From Pholiota molesta (Eukaryota; Basidiomycota; Agaricomycetes; Agaricales; Strophariaceae): a stretch of 28,109 bases of DNA. The translations under genes were made by a program, and so were the position numbers. This document shows positions 17,030 through 28,031 of this stretch, in pieces. The notes below the pieces were generated by a model that searched no databases, had not been told where the DNA came from, and saw only the letters and a list, made by a program, of their open reading frames with translations. Location: positions 1 through 28,109 of the forward strand of contig JACGCK010000408.1 in assembly GCA_014925825.1 (NCBI GenBank), written 5' to 3'. Within the stretch, counting starts at the first letter, position 1; each line of letters opens with the position of its first letter.

Positions 17030-19356
17030 CTGCCCTCACCCAATGCCCTTTTTGTCCTTTTTGAAGACCCTTACGCTTAGTGCTGGTTAGCAATTGCCTA
17101 AAATGTCCCTGATTGTCAAGTTTCTGGCGAAATTTGGATGCTCTTTGGAACGGCTATCGCTGACACGGGCAAGCCCACTTTTATCAATGTGACTTTATTG
17201 TGTCAATCGATATCGACGCTGGTACATCTACCCGTGGGCTTCAGCGTCTCTGAATCGGTCCCGGCACCGAAGTATCCCCTCTTGCAGTGTCTGGCTGAGT
17301 TTTCGATATCTTCCAGCGCTCCGTTCGTTGGATTTGAACATGGACATGGACATAGAATCATCTTCTGATTGGAACATGCTCCCAGATATGTTAATCGTCA
17401 TAGATATGCACTTGAATGCGTCGCAATTTCGGGCCGTCCTGGGGCAGCTGAGGATTTCCTGAATAGCATTGACGCGGTGACGCAGAAAATGATTCTATGC
17501 TTGCGAGAGGTCGGTGTCAAATGGATAGAAATTAAAGAGGCGAGTGATCATGGGATATGGCTGGCATGAGCTAAGATCAAATGGATGTATGTCCAGAAAA
17601 ATGCGATGTTGATCTAGCTACATAGAAGCCGTCGCGTATGCGTACAATATTTAGGGTGATTCACAATAATCTTTGCGATCCAGGTGGGCAATGGTGGGGC
17701 TGGTGTAATCGAGATGTTAAGAGCTTGAATCGATGCGCGTTCATGTTTCTTTTCCGATAATAAATAATTATATCAGGAGGTTTTAAGGACGATTGCAAGA
17801 GTAATGATATTTTCTATATCCCCAGTGGTCTCAAACAACACTTGGGAACAAGATAATGAAAACATCCAGTCCCAGGTCAAGAACAAGTCATATTTTCCAT
17901 TTTGGGCGAACAATGGGATTTTGGAGGCGCTATAAATAGTGCAACGCGCCTTGGCTGTGATCGTAAATCTTCCGAGAAGCATCTAAATGGCAAACGTTGA
18001 CCAGTACTCCTCATAACTGCATGGTGCATGTCATGTTGGATGATAGAGATGACAAGATGAAGAACAAAGATGACCCCAGGTATGGATTAGATGGTTTTTC
18101 CGACGGTCGCAAGTGAGCTGGTAGGTGGATTACGGCCGACGCACCCACGCAGAGCCATGAGGAAGCAGCAAGAACGAGAGAACACATGAAAATGGGGTGT
18201 TTCTGTATCCAAGTGCCCTCAAAACCTTGCTAATAATCGTTCCTGTGACAGTCGAAGCGCTCAATTGGAAAATTACAAGTTAAATTGGCACGTAGATAGC
18301 GGCTCACGCCGCTAGCCTGCCCTCAACATGCACTATGAATGTGAGTGCAAAAGCGATATTACGAAATTAAAGCGGGAACGTAGGAATTTACGTGGTGCGA
18401 GGCTATCGTTACGATTAAGATTCAGATGCCTGTGAGGCGTGCCTTCGATCCTCGATGAAGCAAATAACGAAGAAGGCGGTTTGACTACGGGTACGGGTCA
18501 ATATCGCGGATGAAGTTTCCAATATGTATCTGGGAAAGCTTATGACGGCGGCCAGTGGTATAAATGGGAATGCTGGGATGAAATGGACGGAGATTCAGAG
18601 CGCCAGAGCGGGCGGATTGATACATATAGCCGCACCAGTCCAGAAGACAATTAACGACAGGAGTGAAACGGGCGGGAGGGCGGTGGTTACGATACTGTCG
18701 GTATTATTACATTCATTAGTTTAGACACGAGGATGGTCCGAGGAGTAATGCAGAGGAGGTAGGTCTATCCGGGCGAGAGTACAGCGCGATCCAGCGTTCG
18801 ATTGATACAGTTCGGGCGGTATAGAAGGAGCTCAGAATCCAGAAGACAATAAGCTCGGGTAAGTGAAGATATGGAGTTGAGAGAGCCTGTGGAAGTTGTG
18901 GATCTGGGCGAAGGGGCATGACTCGATGGTGATATATAGGACATGATGCATATGCCGGAAACATGACAGCCAACGCCATGCCGTTGCCTCCATGTTTGTG
19001 GGCGTGTCTGATTGGCTGCTGGGAGGCAGAGGAGTCAGTCGAGCCTGTCGAGGGCGTCTGCGCCGAGTCTGCGCTGAAACCTGGACCGAGTTGGGAATGC
19101 AGGGTGGGCGGACTATTAGATCCGACGCGGGACGAGAATAGAAGGACGGTGACCGGGAACGACCACACGGCGTTCGACAGCGTTCAACAGAGTATTGAAT
19201 TTCCCACGGATCTATGTCAGGGATCTCATTAACGAAATTGGCTTTCGCGTATAAATACGAAGCTTTGGACAGGACCACAGCCAGGTGCTGTGTCCTCGCA
19301 AGCTTGTCGCCCATTTTTTTCCTCCCCGGGCGTCTCCCCGACCCATTAACGCTGCC
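17030..19356. other. Long intergenic stretch; possible ORF relic at 17138-17569
   Basis: About 2.3 kb without a convincing gene. At 17138-17569 one reading frame is open for 143 codons except a TGA at 17366-17368. The second half (ISGRPGAAEDFLNSIDAV, then REVGVKWIEIK) has ordinary protein composition, but no family or splice signals were recognised. The last few hundred bases are presumably the promoter of the F-box gene; minus-strand frames there start at GTG or TTG and were not accepted. No transposon ends were found. Confidence 0.35.
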
Positions 19357-20798
19357 ATGGACATCTTCGACTTCCTGCCCCAACTATGTTCGACACGAGC
19401 TTGGCCTCTTCGAATGTTCTTGCCCGGCAGCCTGCCATATTTTAGCTTTTATCGTGCACCGAGGGCTATTCAACGTGACATTTCATCTTCGGTTTCTTTC
19501 ATGACTACCCCAACTGCCGCATCCGATTTGTCCTGCAAACCCCCTATGCCTTCTCAGACATTGACCACGACCACCTCTCCATCTACTCAAATGCCCCTCG
19601 AATTAATTCTCTCCTTCATCGAGACCGCCTGCGCAGAAGCAAGCGACGAAGCGCGCATCAATTTGCTGAAGAGTTGCGCGTTGGTTTGTAGGACCTGGTC
19701 TGTCGCGTCCCAGCGCCTGTTATTTTCCAGGGTCACTCTCCGAAGCCAGCGGTCCTTCGAACTCTTCATGAACGCCGTCGATCGTACCATCCCACATACA
19801 AGTTACTTAGGGGACGCGGTGAAACACCTAACCGTCATTATGGACTATAACCAGCCGTCAGGGTTGCACCAAAATTCATTGGCGCTTGCCGTAACGGCCT
19901 GCCCGAATTTATGTCATCTGGGAATGTCCCTCTACGGATGTGCCGAGCCGGGCGACGACATAGTCGGAGCGCCAGATGTTCTGCGTCTTCGACGGGCAGC
20001 CCCGTCGTTTGATGACCATATCCTGTCCCTCCTCAAATCTGGTCCAAGTATCGAGTCACTCCAATTTGACAATTGGTCAGAGAACCAGCAGTCTATTTTT
20101 CAGTTGCTCGATATCTGGCCCTCGTTGCGCTTCCTCTCCATTGGTGGAACTTCGCCACAGCATCTGCAAGACTCACCGCCACCCTTCCCATGCGCTCTTC
20201 GCGGAGTACGATTTAACTTCCAGACTACCCCCTCCGCCGACTTCATGAAGTGGCTCCTGCACAACTCCACCGAGTCGCTCCAGAGCTTGCACTTCGAACG
20301 CGATCCCAGTGTCGAAGCATTCGAGTATCTCATAAATGCGCATGGCCAAAATTTGCGCTCCTTAACTTTGCCAGCTTTCGCGTCGCCCGCTCTCATGGCT
20401 TTGGTACCTCAAGCCACGCATTTGCATGAGCTGCGCACCGAAAATCCATCTTTACCATCAACTCACTATGCACAATCAACCTTTTCTGGCGAGATTGAGC
20501 ACCTCGCTTTTGGCCTGGATCGAAACACCCCTCTTGGAAGCATCATCGACATCATCAAGACCAGGGACGCCTTAAAGACGGTGACTGTTCAGATCTGGGA
20601 GGGCGGTCTGCATCATGCTTTGTTGGCGCCGCTCAAGATCGCATGCATGTACCGGGGCGTTGATTTGTCGATTTCTGGCGAATTACGACTTTTCCGCACT
20701 ATGCGAACATGCGATAGCGTAAGTCGTTTGCGTGCTCTCGATTAAGGTTGCCGCATGCTGACGGCCTTCATTTTATCCAGCCAAAGTTGGCGTGGTAG
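19357..20798 (+). CDS. F-box / LRR-like protein
   Basis: Probable substrate-recognition subunit of an SCF ubiquitin ligase. The start at 19357 (GCTGCCATGGAC, strong Kozak context) is preferred over upstream in-frame codons; ATG 19501 (MTTPTAASD) is an alternative. The F-box lies at MPLELILSFIETACAEAS followed by LLKSCALVCRTW and RLLFSRVTL (about residues 79-125 from 19357), with the usual P-x-E-L/I start and W-x-x-x-A/S-x-R-L-L-F end. Downstream weak leucine-rich units (SLRFLSIGG, ESLQSLHF, NLRSLTLPA) fit the usual basidiomycete layout. A GTAAGT at 20719, branch CTGAC and CCAG acceptor at 20780 suggest a last exon of five codons (PKLAW) ending at 20798, giving 459 residues. Unspliced, the frame stops at 20745. 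The target is unknown. Confidence 0.85.
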
Positions 20799-21428
20799 TT
20801 TCTTGGATTTCTCCTGGCACCTCACGTTTTTTTCTCTCTATGATCTCTATACATACATTCTTTACGAACTTCCACGATTCTCATTTCATCACGACCATGA
20901 CACTCATGTTCCACTCCCACATTGTATCATTCCATATTCTTCTCGCAGCATGTGCTTCATCTAGACGACCATCCTATTATTATTACAGCCTACATACTAT
21001 AATCTATTGCATAGCTTTCTTACTTATTTTTACATCTATATCCCTGCCCAATCTGGATTTCATCAGATATTTTCGCATACTCAGCATTATACTTTCGTGC
21101 AAGTGACACATACATCGATTTGTTACTCAATCTTTACCACATAAAAATACACCTCATTTTAATACCTTCCGGAACGATTACTTCGATTTATAAACCATCC
21201 GCGTCTGCTCGCTCTTTGTAGTTTCCATATTCTACCTTCAGAGCGCGACATGACGGCGCGACTTCGCGCGAGGGATCTGCCACACGAGCCAAGCAAAGCC
21301 AAACAATTGACTCATTAGGAAATTGGTGGCACAAGTTGGCAACAACTCCATCAGACTCCGAAAACACCACCTGCAGCGAGCGGTCAAAGACAACCCCGCG
21401 CCACAGTGCCCTTTGCGCCATCCAAAGC
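20799..21428. other. AT-rich 3' flank and promoter region
   Basis: T-rich, AT-rich 3' UTR and spacer to about 21200, then a more GC-balanced presumptive promoter of the RS-protein gene. Short frames here are low-complexity hydrophobic translations of T-rich DNA and are not supported as genes. Confidence 0.45.
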
Positions 21429-23037
21429 ATGGCCTCATCCTCACTCTCCTCGGTCGTCTCCAACCTCGTCCGTGCATCCATGGGCTCTTCTGTGCCCAGC
21501 ACGGTCACAGACGATGACCTCGATCGTCATGTTGCAGAACTTATTGTTCGCGAGGCGAAGAAGAAGGCCGAACGGTATGGCCAGCAAGGAATCCGCGCAT
21601 ATATATCCAGTAATGTGTGCGTCCTCTTCCTCCCCATTTGTTGACCACATGCTGACTCCACCCGCTCCGTGATGTGTGTCTTCATGTAGTGACAGTAACG
21701 CCCCCAAACCTAATAAACGCTTCCTGAGCTCCATTATTAAGAGCACAGACGACCACAACAAGACTGTTCTTAGAGCCCAAGCGCTCGCCGCGCAAGAGAT
21801 TAAGCGCGAACGCGAGGAGCAGGAGAGGAAACAGCGGCGGGCGCGTGCGGAGGAGGCCGCGGAGGCAGAACGCCTGCGGCGGTCCGGTGGCTCAAGACAC
21901 GGGTCGGGCTCAGGATCAAAGAGGAAGCGGGCTGCAGCGAGGGATGAAGAAGACAGCTGGGATCGCTGGGATGGCAGGACTGCGGAGCGGAAAAAGGTGA
22001 CGAGGAACTGGGAGGCCTGGGATGGGCGGGATGAGGATGAAGAGAGGGACGGGACGAGGAAGAGAAGGAGGAGCCACTCCAGGTCGACAAGCAGAGATAG
22101 GGAGAGGGCGGGCGGCTCGTCGCGCGGAACTCGTGCAGGCGACGAGGATCAAGACCACATGGATCGACGGCGGCGCAGTCGGAGTGCCTCGCCTCGGCGA
22201 CATAAGTCAGGCGAGGACGCTCGCCGCAAACGACGCCGAAGCCATGAGCGTTCTCATAGACATTCGCGTTCACACCGGTCTCGTTCTACTTCTCGTCGGT
22301 CGGCGTCGCCTTCGTCCCAAAGAGAGGACTCAAAGGCGCAGCGACGTAAACGCTCGCGTTCGCCGAAATACGCTTTAGATGACATCCGTGACCATACACC
22401 ACGAAGTCGCTCGCATAGATCCCTGTCCCCACATTTCGACTCCACTACTAAACTCGAAACCCAAGAAAGCGACTCCGGTCGTCGTCCGAAGGAAATTCGT
22501 CATCGAGATACCCGTTCCCCAAGTCCACAACTTGCCGCGTCTTATGCATCGTCCTCCAAGTTGAAAGTGGAAGACTTTCACAAGCCTGTTGCATCAACTT
22601 CACGACGTGCCTCATCTCCTGATGATGCGGACTCTCGGTCACCCAGTCCAGGACCTCATCCGCCAATCCAGCTTCCTTCAAAAATGGATCGGTATTTCGA
22701 AGAATCTTACGACCCTCGCCTTGACGTCGCGCCATTGGCTGCACCTACTGTTCCCGCGACTGGATTAATCGACAACGCGCAGTTTGAAGGGTGGGACGCG
22801 ATGCTTGAGCTCATCCGCATTCGTCGGGAGGACAAGGAGGAGAAGAAGCGGCTTGAAAGGCTGGGCTTGTTACCGCCGAAGGAGAAGAGTAAAAGCAAGA
22901 AGAAAGGCGTTACGGTGGCGGACTCGGGGCCGGCGGTTGCTGATAGATGGAGTGGGGATGCGGTAAGTATTATGGATATAGAGTATAAGAAGAGAGGGTC
23001 AGTAAGGGAGTGGGATATGGGGAAGGAAGGTTTTTGA
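21429..23037 (+). CDS. RS-domain nuclear protein, probable RNA-processing role
   Basis: Model: join 21429-21616, 21690-23037; 1536 nt, 511 residues. Exon 1 starts MASSSLSSVVS and holds DDDLDRHVAELIVREAKKKA. The intron (GTGCGT...GTAG) is the only donor choice that keeps frame into DSNAPKPNKRFLSSIIKST. The block NKRFLSSIIKSTDDHNK, followed by a charged coiled-coil (AAQEIKRERE), recalls the N-terminus of metazoan NKAPD1. The middle (about 115-270) is dense in RS/SR dipeptides and basic KRRR runs, typical of splicing-associated factors with nuclear localisation. The C-terminus has a conserved-looking MDRYFEESYDPRLDV and LELIRIRREDKEEKKRLERL, and ends VREWDMGKEGF. A GTAAGT near 22963 is probably not used, since the frame after it encodes the coherent tail. 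A role in splicing is inferred from composition, not shown. Confidence 0.8.
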
Positions 23038-23371
23038 AACTATATATGAAGGCATATCACACACAGATTACTTTGAGATTACTACAAGGGGCTATATCTT
23101 TCAATCATATCAAGATTCGAGTCAATGTGTTCATTTAAAACTTGCAACCGGTCATTATTTGCTTATCGCTAGTGTCCACACCCTTTGCATGAGTTATAAC
23201 ATGCATTGAACACGCAGAACCTCCATTGACATCGTTATGTCAATGTCATCAGTGTTATGTTACACGAAACGCGTCCAGCACGTGGCGTTACGCGTTACGC
23301 GCGTTACACGGTACTGATAATATTTGCTGCGAACTTGAATGAAACTCTGACTTGACCCCGTCGTCTCCAAG
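23038..23371. promoter_or_regulatory. Importin gene promoter with MCB-like and E-box elements
   Basis: Between the RS-protein gene and the importin start. It contains ACGCGT at 23269-23274 and 23290-23295 (the MluI cell-cycle box core bound by MBF/Swi6-type factors), CACGTG at 23279-23284, and a further ACGCGC just after, all within 105 bp of the importin ATG. A perfect 8-bp inverted repeat (ATTGACAT / ATGTCAAT, 4-nt loop) lies at 23225-23244. Cell-cycle control is inference. Confidence 0.4.
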
Positions 23372-26300
23372 ATGAGCACCTCTGAAGTCGCCCAATGTCT
23401 AACCGCCACCCTCAGTCCATCTACGAATACACGTGTCGCTGCGGAACTACAGCTCTCTGAGCTTTTTACACGTCCAGGCGCGTAGTCCACTTCTCAGCAA
23501 TCCGACCACCCGTTCTTATGCATTGCGCGATCTAGATGTTGGAATCTCTCTGTCACAATTGATACTTTCCAATGAGGTCGATATGTCTCTGAGACAGATG
23601 AGTAATTTGTTCGTATTCACCGTGATCTGGATCTTGATGTTTCTTTCTCTCTTACTCGGCTAGCATCGCCTTGCGCAAGTATGTTCGGGAGAGATGGTCG
23701 CCCTATTTTTCTGGCTTTAAAGGCTCTGCACCTCCCGTAGAGGTATTTTCACCTAGTTCTGGCTATTTTTCATGCACAAACCTTCTTATATAGGTCAAAA
23801 CGCAAGTGAGAGAAGCGGTGCTGCGTGGATTGTCGGATGAGAATCGCAAAATCCGTTCACTTTCTGTGAGTAATGAACTCTGATGTTTGTGTATTATCAT
23901 AACTAATATGCTCAGGCACATACTCTATCCTCGATTGCCAACTGCGATTGGCCTGATGAATACCCAGAGCTGTTGTCTTCTCTCATTGCGTTGTTGTCGT
24001 CGGGATCGCCAGCTTCTGTTCATGGCGCCATGCAGGTCTTCACAGAGTTTATCAAATCAGATTTATCCGAAGATCAAATCCTCCCCGTTTTGCGTGAACT
24101 TCTTCCCGTATTGCTCCAAATTCTTGGGTCATCAGAGGTATTGAAATCGCCCCTTCATCTGGATGTTTGCTGATGATATACTAGTCCCATTCAGCGCCAA
24201 CTCGGGCGCGTACTGTATCTGTTTTCCGACAATGTGTGACTGCGCTATTCATGGTCAAAGATCAACACCCACAGGCTGTAAAAGAGGCCACCGCATCCGT
24301 TCTTCCTGTTTGGTTAGAGGCTTTTAAGGTGCTGCTCAACATCGATCCTGCGCAAGATGTGGCCGACCCATCCAACTGGGATGGTTTGACAGTCAGGATT
24401 CAGATCTTTAAGGTGCGAACTTATGGTTCATCACCGTCTCAATGCTTACCAGCGGGAATTATTTATCCTAGACAATCGATACCCTCCATACATCCTTCCC
24501 TAGAGCCCTCTTACCATATATGCCTGACTTGCTTTCGGCATCTCTTAATCATCTACGCGTTCTTTATCCCACTTTCTCTACCTATTGCCTTTCCGCTACT
24601 GAATCTGCACCAAATACATCGGAAGACGAATCACTCGAACTGCCCCAATTACTATGTCCTGTTATGGACTTTTTGGCTGCAGCCATACGAGGAGGAAGAG
24701 CTCGTGACTGGTTGATAGACACGAACATCATGTCCTTGGTGTCTTCCGTTTTTGCCTTTGTTCAAATGACAGACGAAGATGTACTTGTTTTGATATCTTC
24801 TTGAAATCGGATCTAACTAAAATGTCCTTTTAGGTAGACACATGGGCGAACAACGCCAACATCTTTGTCGCTCAAGAAGAAGACGAAACACAGCCTTATA
24901 GCGTGCGAGTAGCTGGATTTGACCTCCTTGGTGTATGTTTTCTGTCTTCCTGCTCTTGTCGCCTGTGCTGACAGTTCCTCAGTCTTTGATTGAAAGAGCC
25001 CCAGTCCAAACAGCAAAATCAATTCAGTCAAATATCGAGCAAGTAATCGTTGCGTCTGAGAATGCGCGTAGCTCTGGAAATGATGACTGGTAAGAAGGCC
25101 CTTCTTTTTCCGCATCTATTTGGTTCTTAGGTTGCCTGTTGGAACCCAGGTGGAGACCCCTTGAGGCATCGTTAGCTGCGATTGGATCGCAGGCGGAATC
25201 CATCTTGGATTGCATCGAAGATGAAGAGGAATCTGGCCGACCAAAACCCATTGATATTGATTATCTGCTTGCGAATGTCATTCCACCGGTCCTAAGCGTA
25301 TCAGGTATGTATTCAGACGCACACTTATTGACCCTTGTATGCGATATGCTGAGATGTTTTCCAGAATATCCATTCCTGCAGGGACGAGCATTCGTATTCG
25401 CCAGCCAGTATGCGAAAGTACTTCCCCTCCAGTCAGCGGGCCATTACTTGGAGGCTGCTGTTCAAGTTCTTGAGTCAAATGAGGCTGGTGTTCCTGTGAA
25501 AGTATCAGCAGTGAAAGCGGTGCACAAGTAGGTTCATTCCATCAGATGTCATAAAATATTTACTCATGTGGTGCAGCTTCTGCCAAGGCGGCGAAGACTC
25601 TGCTCTCATTCCTTTCGCATCTCGCATTACTCAGGATCTAGGACCCTTCTTACTTATCACTTCCGATGACACCCTTTCCCTTGTTTGGAAACTCTTTCTG
25701 TCGTTCTTGAGGTGGATCAAGGCCAATGGTTGACACCCGAACTTGCGCAATCGTTGGTATCAGCCTCGTTGGAAGTCTGGAGCAAAAATAACAAAGGTTA
25801 GAAACAAGTCCTATGATTTTACTTGACTGACGTGAACTTTCTGATAGATCCCATTTCATCTCTATATTGAGCGATATCATTGAGAATCTTGCATCGTCTC
25901 CGAAAAAGGGATCTACGAAACAGTTGTCAAACAAGCGCTGCCCGTTCTGAGCGTGGCCATTGCCTCTGCCAAAAAGGAGGAGTCTTGGATTGCCAGCTCA
26001 GCTATCGACCTCGTTAGCAGTCTCGTAGAAGGTGCTCCAGAGAGTGGTCTTGGAGAAGGGTTCGTGCAACTTCTGGCACCCAATTATTTGCGTGCTTGGC
26101 GACTGCAGAGGACAGGGACGTTTTACAGGTAGATTGTTTCGGCACCAAGTCATTCCATATGCTGATGATACTTCAAGAGTGGCATTGGATGCCTCACACT
26201 TATCATTCGGAAAGATTGTAATCAGCTGCTTTCCTGGACGGACTCCAATGGACGAAGCGGTATCGAATGGGTTCTTACACTGGTCGCCCAAACCCTTCAA

Positions 26301-27468
26301 AGCGAGGATGAATCTGGTGGACTACAAATCGGTGATTTGATCATTCATCTATTGAGAGAGCGGGCGAATCCGTCCTTCCTGTGCTGCCGAACTTCTGCGT
26401 GCGATGGTTTCTCGTATGACCACTGCTAAAACCGCAACCTTCTTGCAAGTGAGTGGGTGCGGTTTTCCGCTGTCAGCTGTTACTGATCTATCGAACAGTC
26501 TCTTGTGATTCCTTTCGCTTTCCTGATCAACAACCAACGAGACACCGTGCTATCGCTTTTGGAGCCGATGAACATCAATGGCCGCACTGCGTTGGACATC
26601 CTATTGCAGACCTGGTGCGAGAATGCAGAAACCTTCCAAGGTTTCTGGCCCTCTCGCGTCAGCACACTGGCTCTGACACAGCTCCTCGTCTCTGATCGGC
26701 CAAGCATTCAGAATTTGGTCGTCAAAGGAGATATTATCATCAACCCAAATACTAAAAACAGTGAGTATTTTCATCTGCGCTTCGTATGGCCGTTAGATAC
26801 TTATGTGGGCAGTCATTATGACGCGTTCAAAACGAAGACCAGTATGCATACCTGCACCGAAATCTATCTGTTGGGCTTTGACTGACCTTTTGTCTTTTTC
26901 TTTTCTTTTTTTGCTTAGCCCCTCACGAGTTTACCAGCGTCCCCTTCCCGGTCAAAGCCCTGAAAATCATCCTACACGATATCCAATCGGGTGGGGAAGC
27001 AGCTAGCATGTCTGCCCAGGGTGGTGTCTTTGATGTCGACTCGGACGACGGGGTAAGTTCTCCCATTTTTATATTATCCATGGAGTAAGTCTAATGGAAG
27101 TAATTAGGACGAAGACTGGGCAGAGGAAGGAGGTGACCATGCTCAACCCTTCAAAAAAAGATGAACTAGCTTCCTGTCGGATCTCATCGGTCCTAAGGGC
27201 ATGGCCTTTGATAATGACGAAGTCTTGGACTTAACGACGACGAAGATTTGCAAAATGATCCCGTTTCTCAAATGGATATGCAGGTATGTGAATCAATATC
27301 TCTTCCATTATTGACATTACTCATTCGACTGGGAAATCAAGGGCCATTTGTTCGGATTCCTGCGCGAATGCGCCGCGCACAACACTAACAATTTCAGCGC
27401 TATAGTCGATCAGTTAGCGCCGGAAGAGATTCTCGTTATTCCGTCGCATTGTCAGCGGAGGTATTTAG
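23372..27468 (+). CDS. KAP114: Importin-9 / Kap114-type karyopherin, frame broken at about eleven sites
   Basis: Beta-karyopherin that carries cargo (histones, TBP in yeast) into the nucleus. Exons end or start at: 23372-23477, 23536-about 23608, 23665-23742, 23794-23865, 23916-24137, 24185-24412, 24472-24780, 24834-24932, 24983-25089, 25150-25304, 25365-25527, 25577-25796, 25848-26128, 26178-26448, 26499-26760, 26813-26841, 26919-27052, 27108-27283, 27342-27468. Landmarks: IALRKYVRERWSPYF (importin-beta N-terminal type), ANCDWPDEYPELL, YPFLQGRAFVFASQYAK, VIMTRSKRR and an acidic DVDSDDGDEDWAEEGG tail, then FLRECAA. HEAT-like helices run throughout. From 25684 on the frame breaks at short homopolymers (25684, 25854, 25908, 26084, about 26355, 26387, 26919, 27153, 27171, 27233, 27441), yet coding and splice signals stay intact between breaks. 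Donor 1 appears to be GC; the donor after exon 2 is ambiguous. Stop 27466-27468 assumes the last break is corrected. Confidence 0.85.
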
Positions 27469-27473
27469 GATAG

Positions 27474-27784
27474 AAATTTGGAATTACAAAATAAGTAGAG
27501 GCTATGAGTGGCTCGAATTCTAATATACCTGAGTAATGCTCATTTTTGACCTCGGCATTTGTTTCTCTGCAACTTTGAAATATGAGGGACCTAAAAGATT
27601 GAACATCGAATCCATGAAATAAAATGCTAGATGAGGACCCAAGTAAACACTGAAGAGACTTTCAAGAGACTTTTCATGTCTGTGATAGTCAAAGGCCGTG
27701 GGAACTTTCTAATTGTCAATCAAGAATTTTCTTGAGTTGGAAATAACACATCTCAATTGAATACTCCTCCAGATTCTGGGACAG
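27474..27784. promoter_or_regulatory. Spacer upstream of NOG2
   Basis: AT-rich 3' flank of the importin gene and presumptive NOG2 promoter. No specific element was recognised. The sequence GGGACAG directly before the NOG2 ATG could also be a splice acceptor of a 5'-UTR intron. Confidence 0.35.
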
Positions 27785-28031
27785 ATGGCTCCTACGAAGA
27801 AGGCCAATGGACCGTCGAAGACGAGGTCCTCCTCCTCGTCCGGTGTCTCGCTCGCCAAGGTCAAAGGAGAGAACTTCTATCGTGATGCAAAGAAGGTCAA
27901 CCGACTCAAGATGTTGACCGGCGGCAAGGCCGTCCGCGACAAGGATGGCAAGATCGTCCAGGCTGCCGCTTTCCAGAAGGGCGAGGACGAGACGAAGCCC
28001 GGTCGTGTGCAGCCCGACAAGAGGTGGTTCG
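27785..28031 (+). CDS. NOG2: Nucleolar GTP-binding protein 2 (NOG2/NUG2), first exon, 3' part off window
   Basis: GTPase of late nucleolar/nuclear 60S ribosomal subunit assembly (circularly permuted YlqF/YawG family). The visible 82 codons hold the start of the NGP1NT domain: a basic, Ser-rich N-terminus, then GENFYRDAKKVNRLKML, AVRDKDGKIVQAAAFQKG and GRVQPDKRWFG. The last matches the family's R-x-Q-P-D-R/K-R-W-F-G-N-T-R. The exon ends TTC G at 28031 before a GTGCGT donor, phase 1, which fits continuation into GNTRVI. Reading through would stop within six codons, so the intron is needed. The G4-G1 domain lies to the right of the window. Confidence 0.92.

Noticed and set aside
18716..19383. 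Two overlapping minus-strand frames (150 and 183 codons) upstream of the F-box gene
   Set aside because: The 150-codon frame begins at GTG, not ATG, and the two overlap each other. The composition is that of a GC-rich promoter, with no recognisable domain.
21800..22273. Minus-strand Pro/Ser-rich frames
   Set aside because: Antisense of the RS-rich coding region, where RS codons read as open in several frames.
22963..23037. GTAAGT donor near the end of the RS-protein gene
   Set aside because: The frame beyond it gives a coherent charged tail ending GKEGF, and no suitable acceptor was evident.
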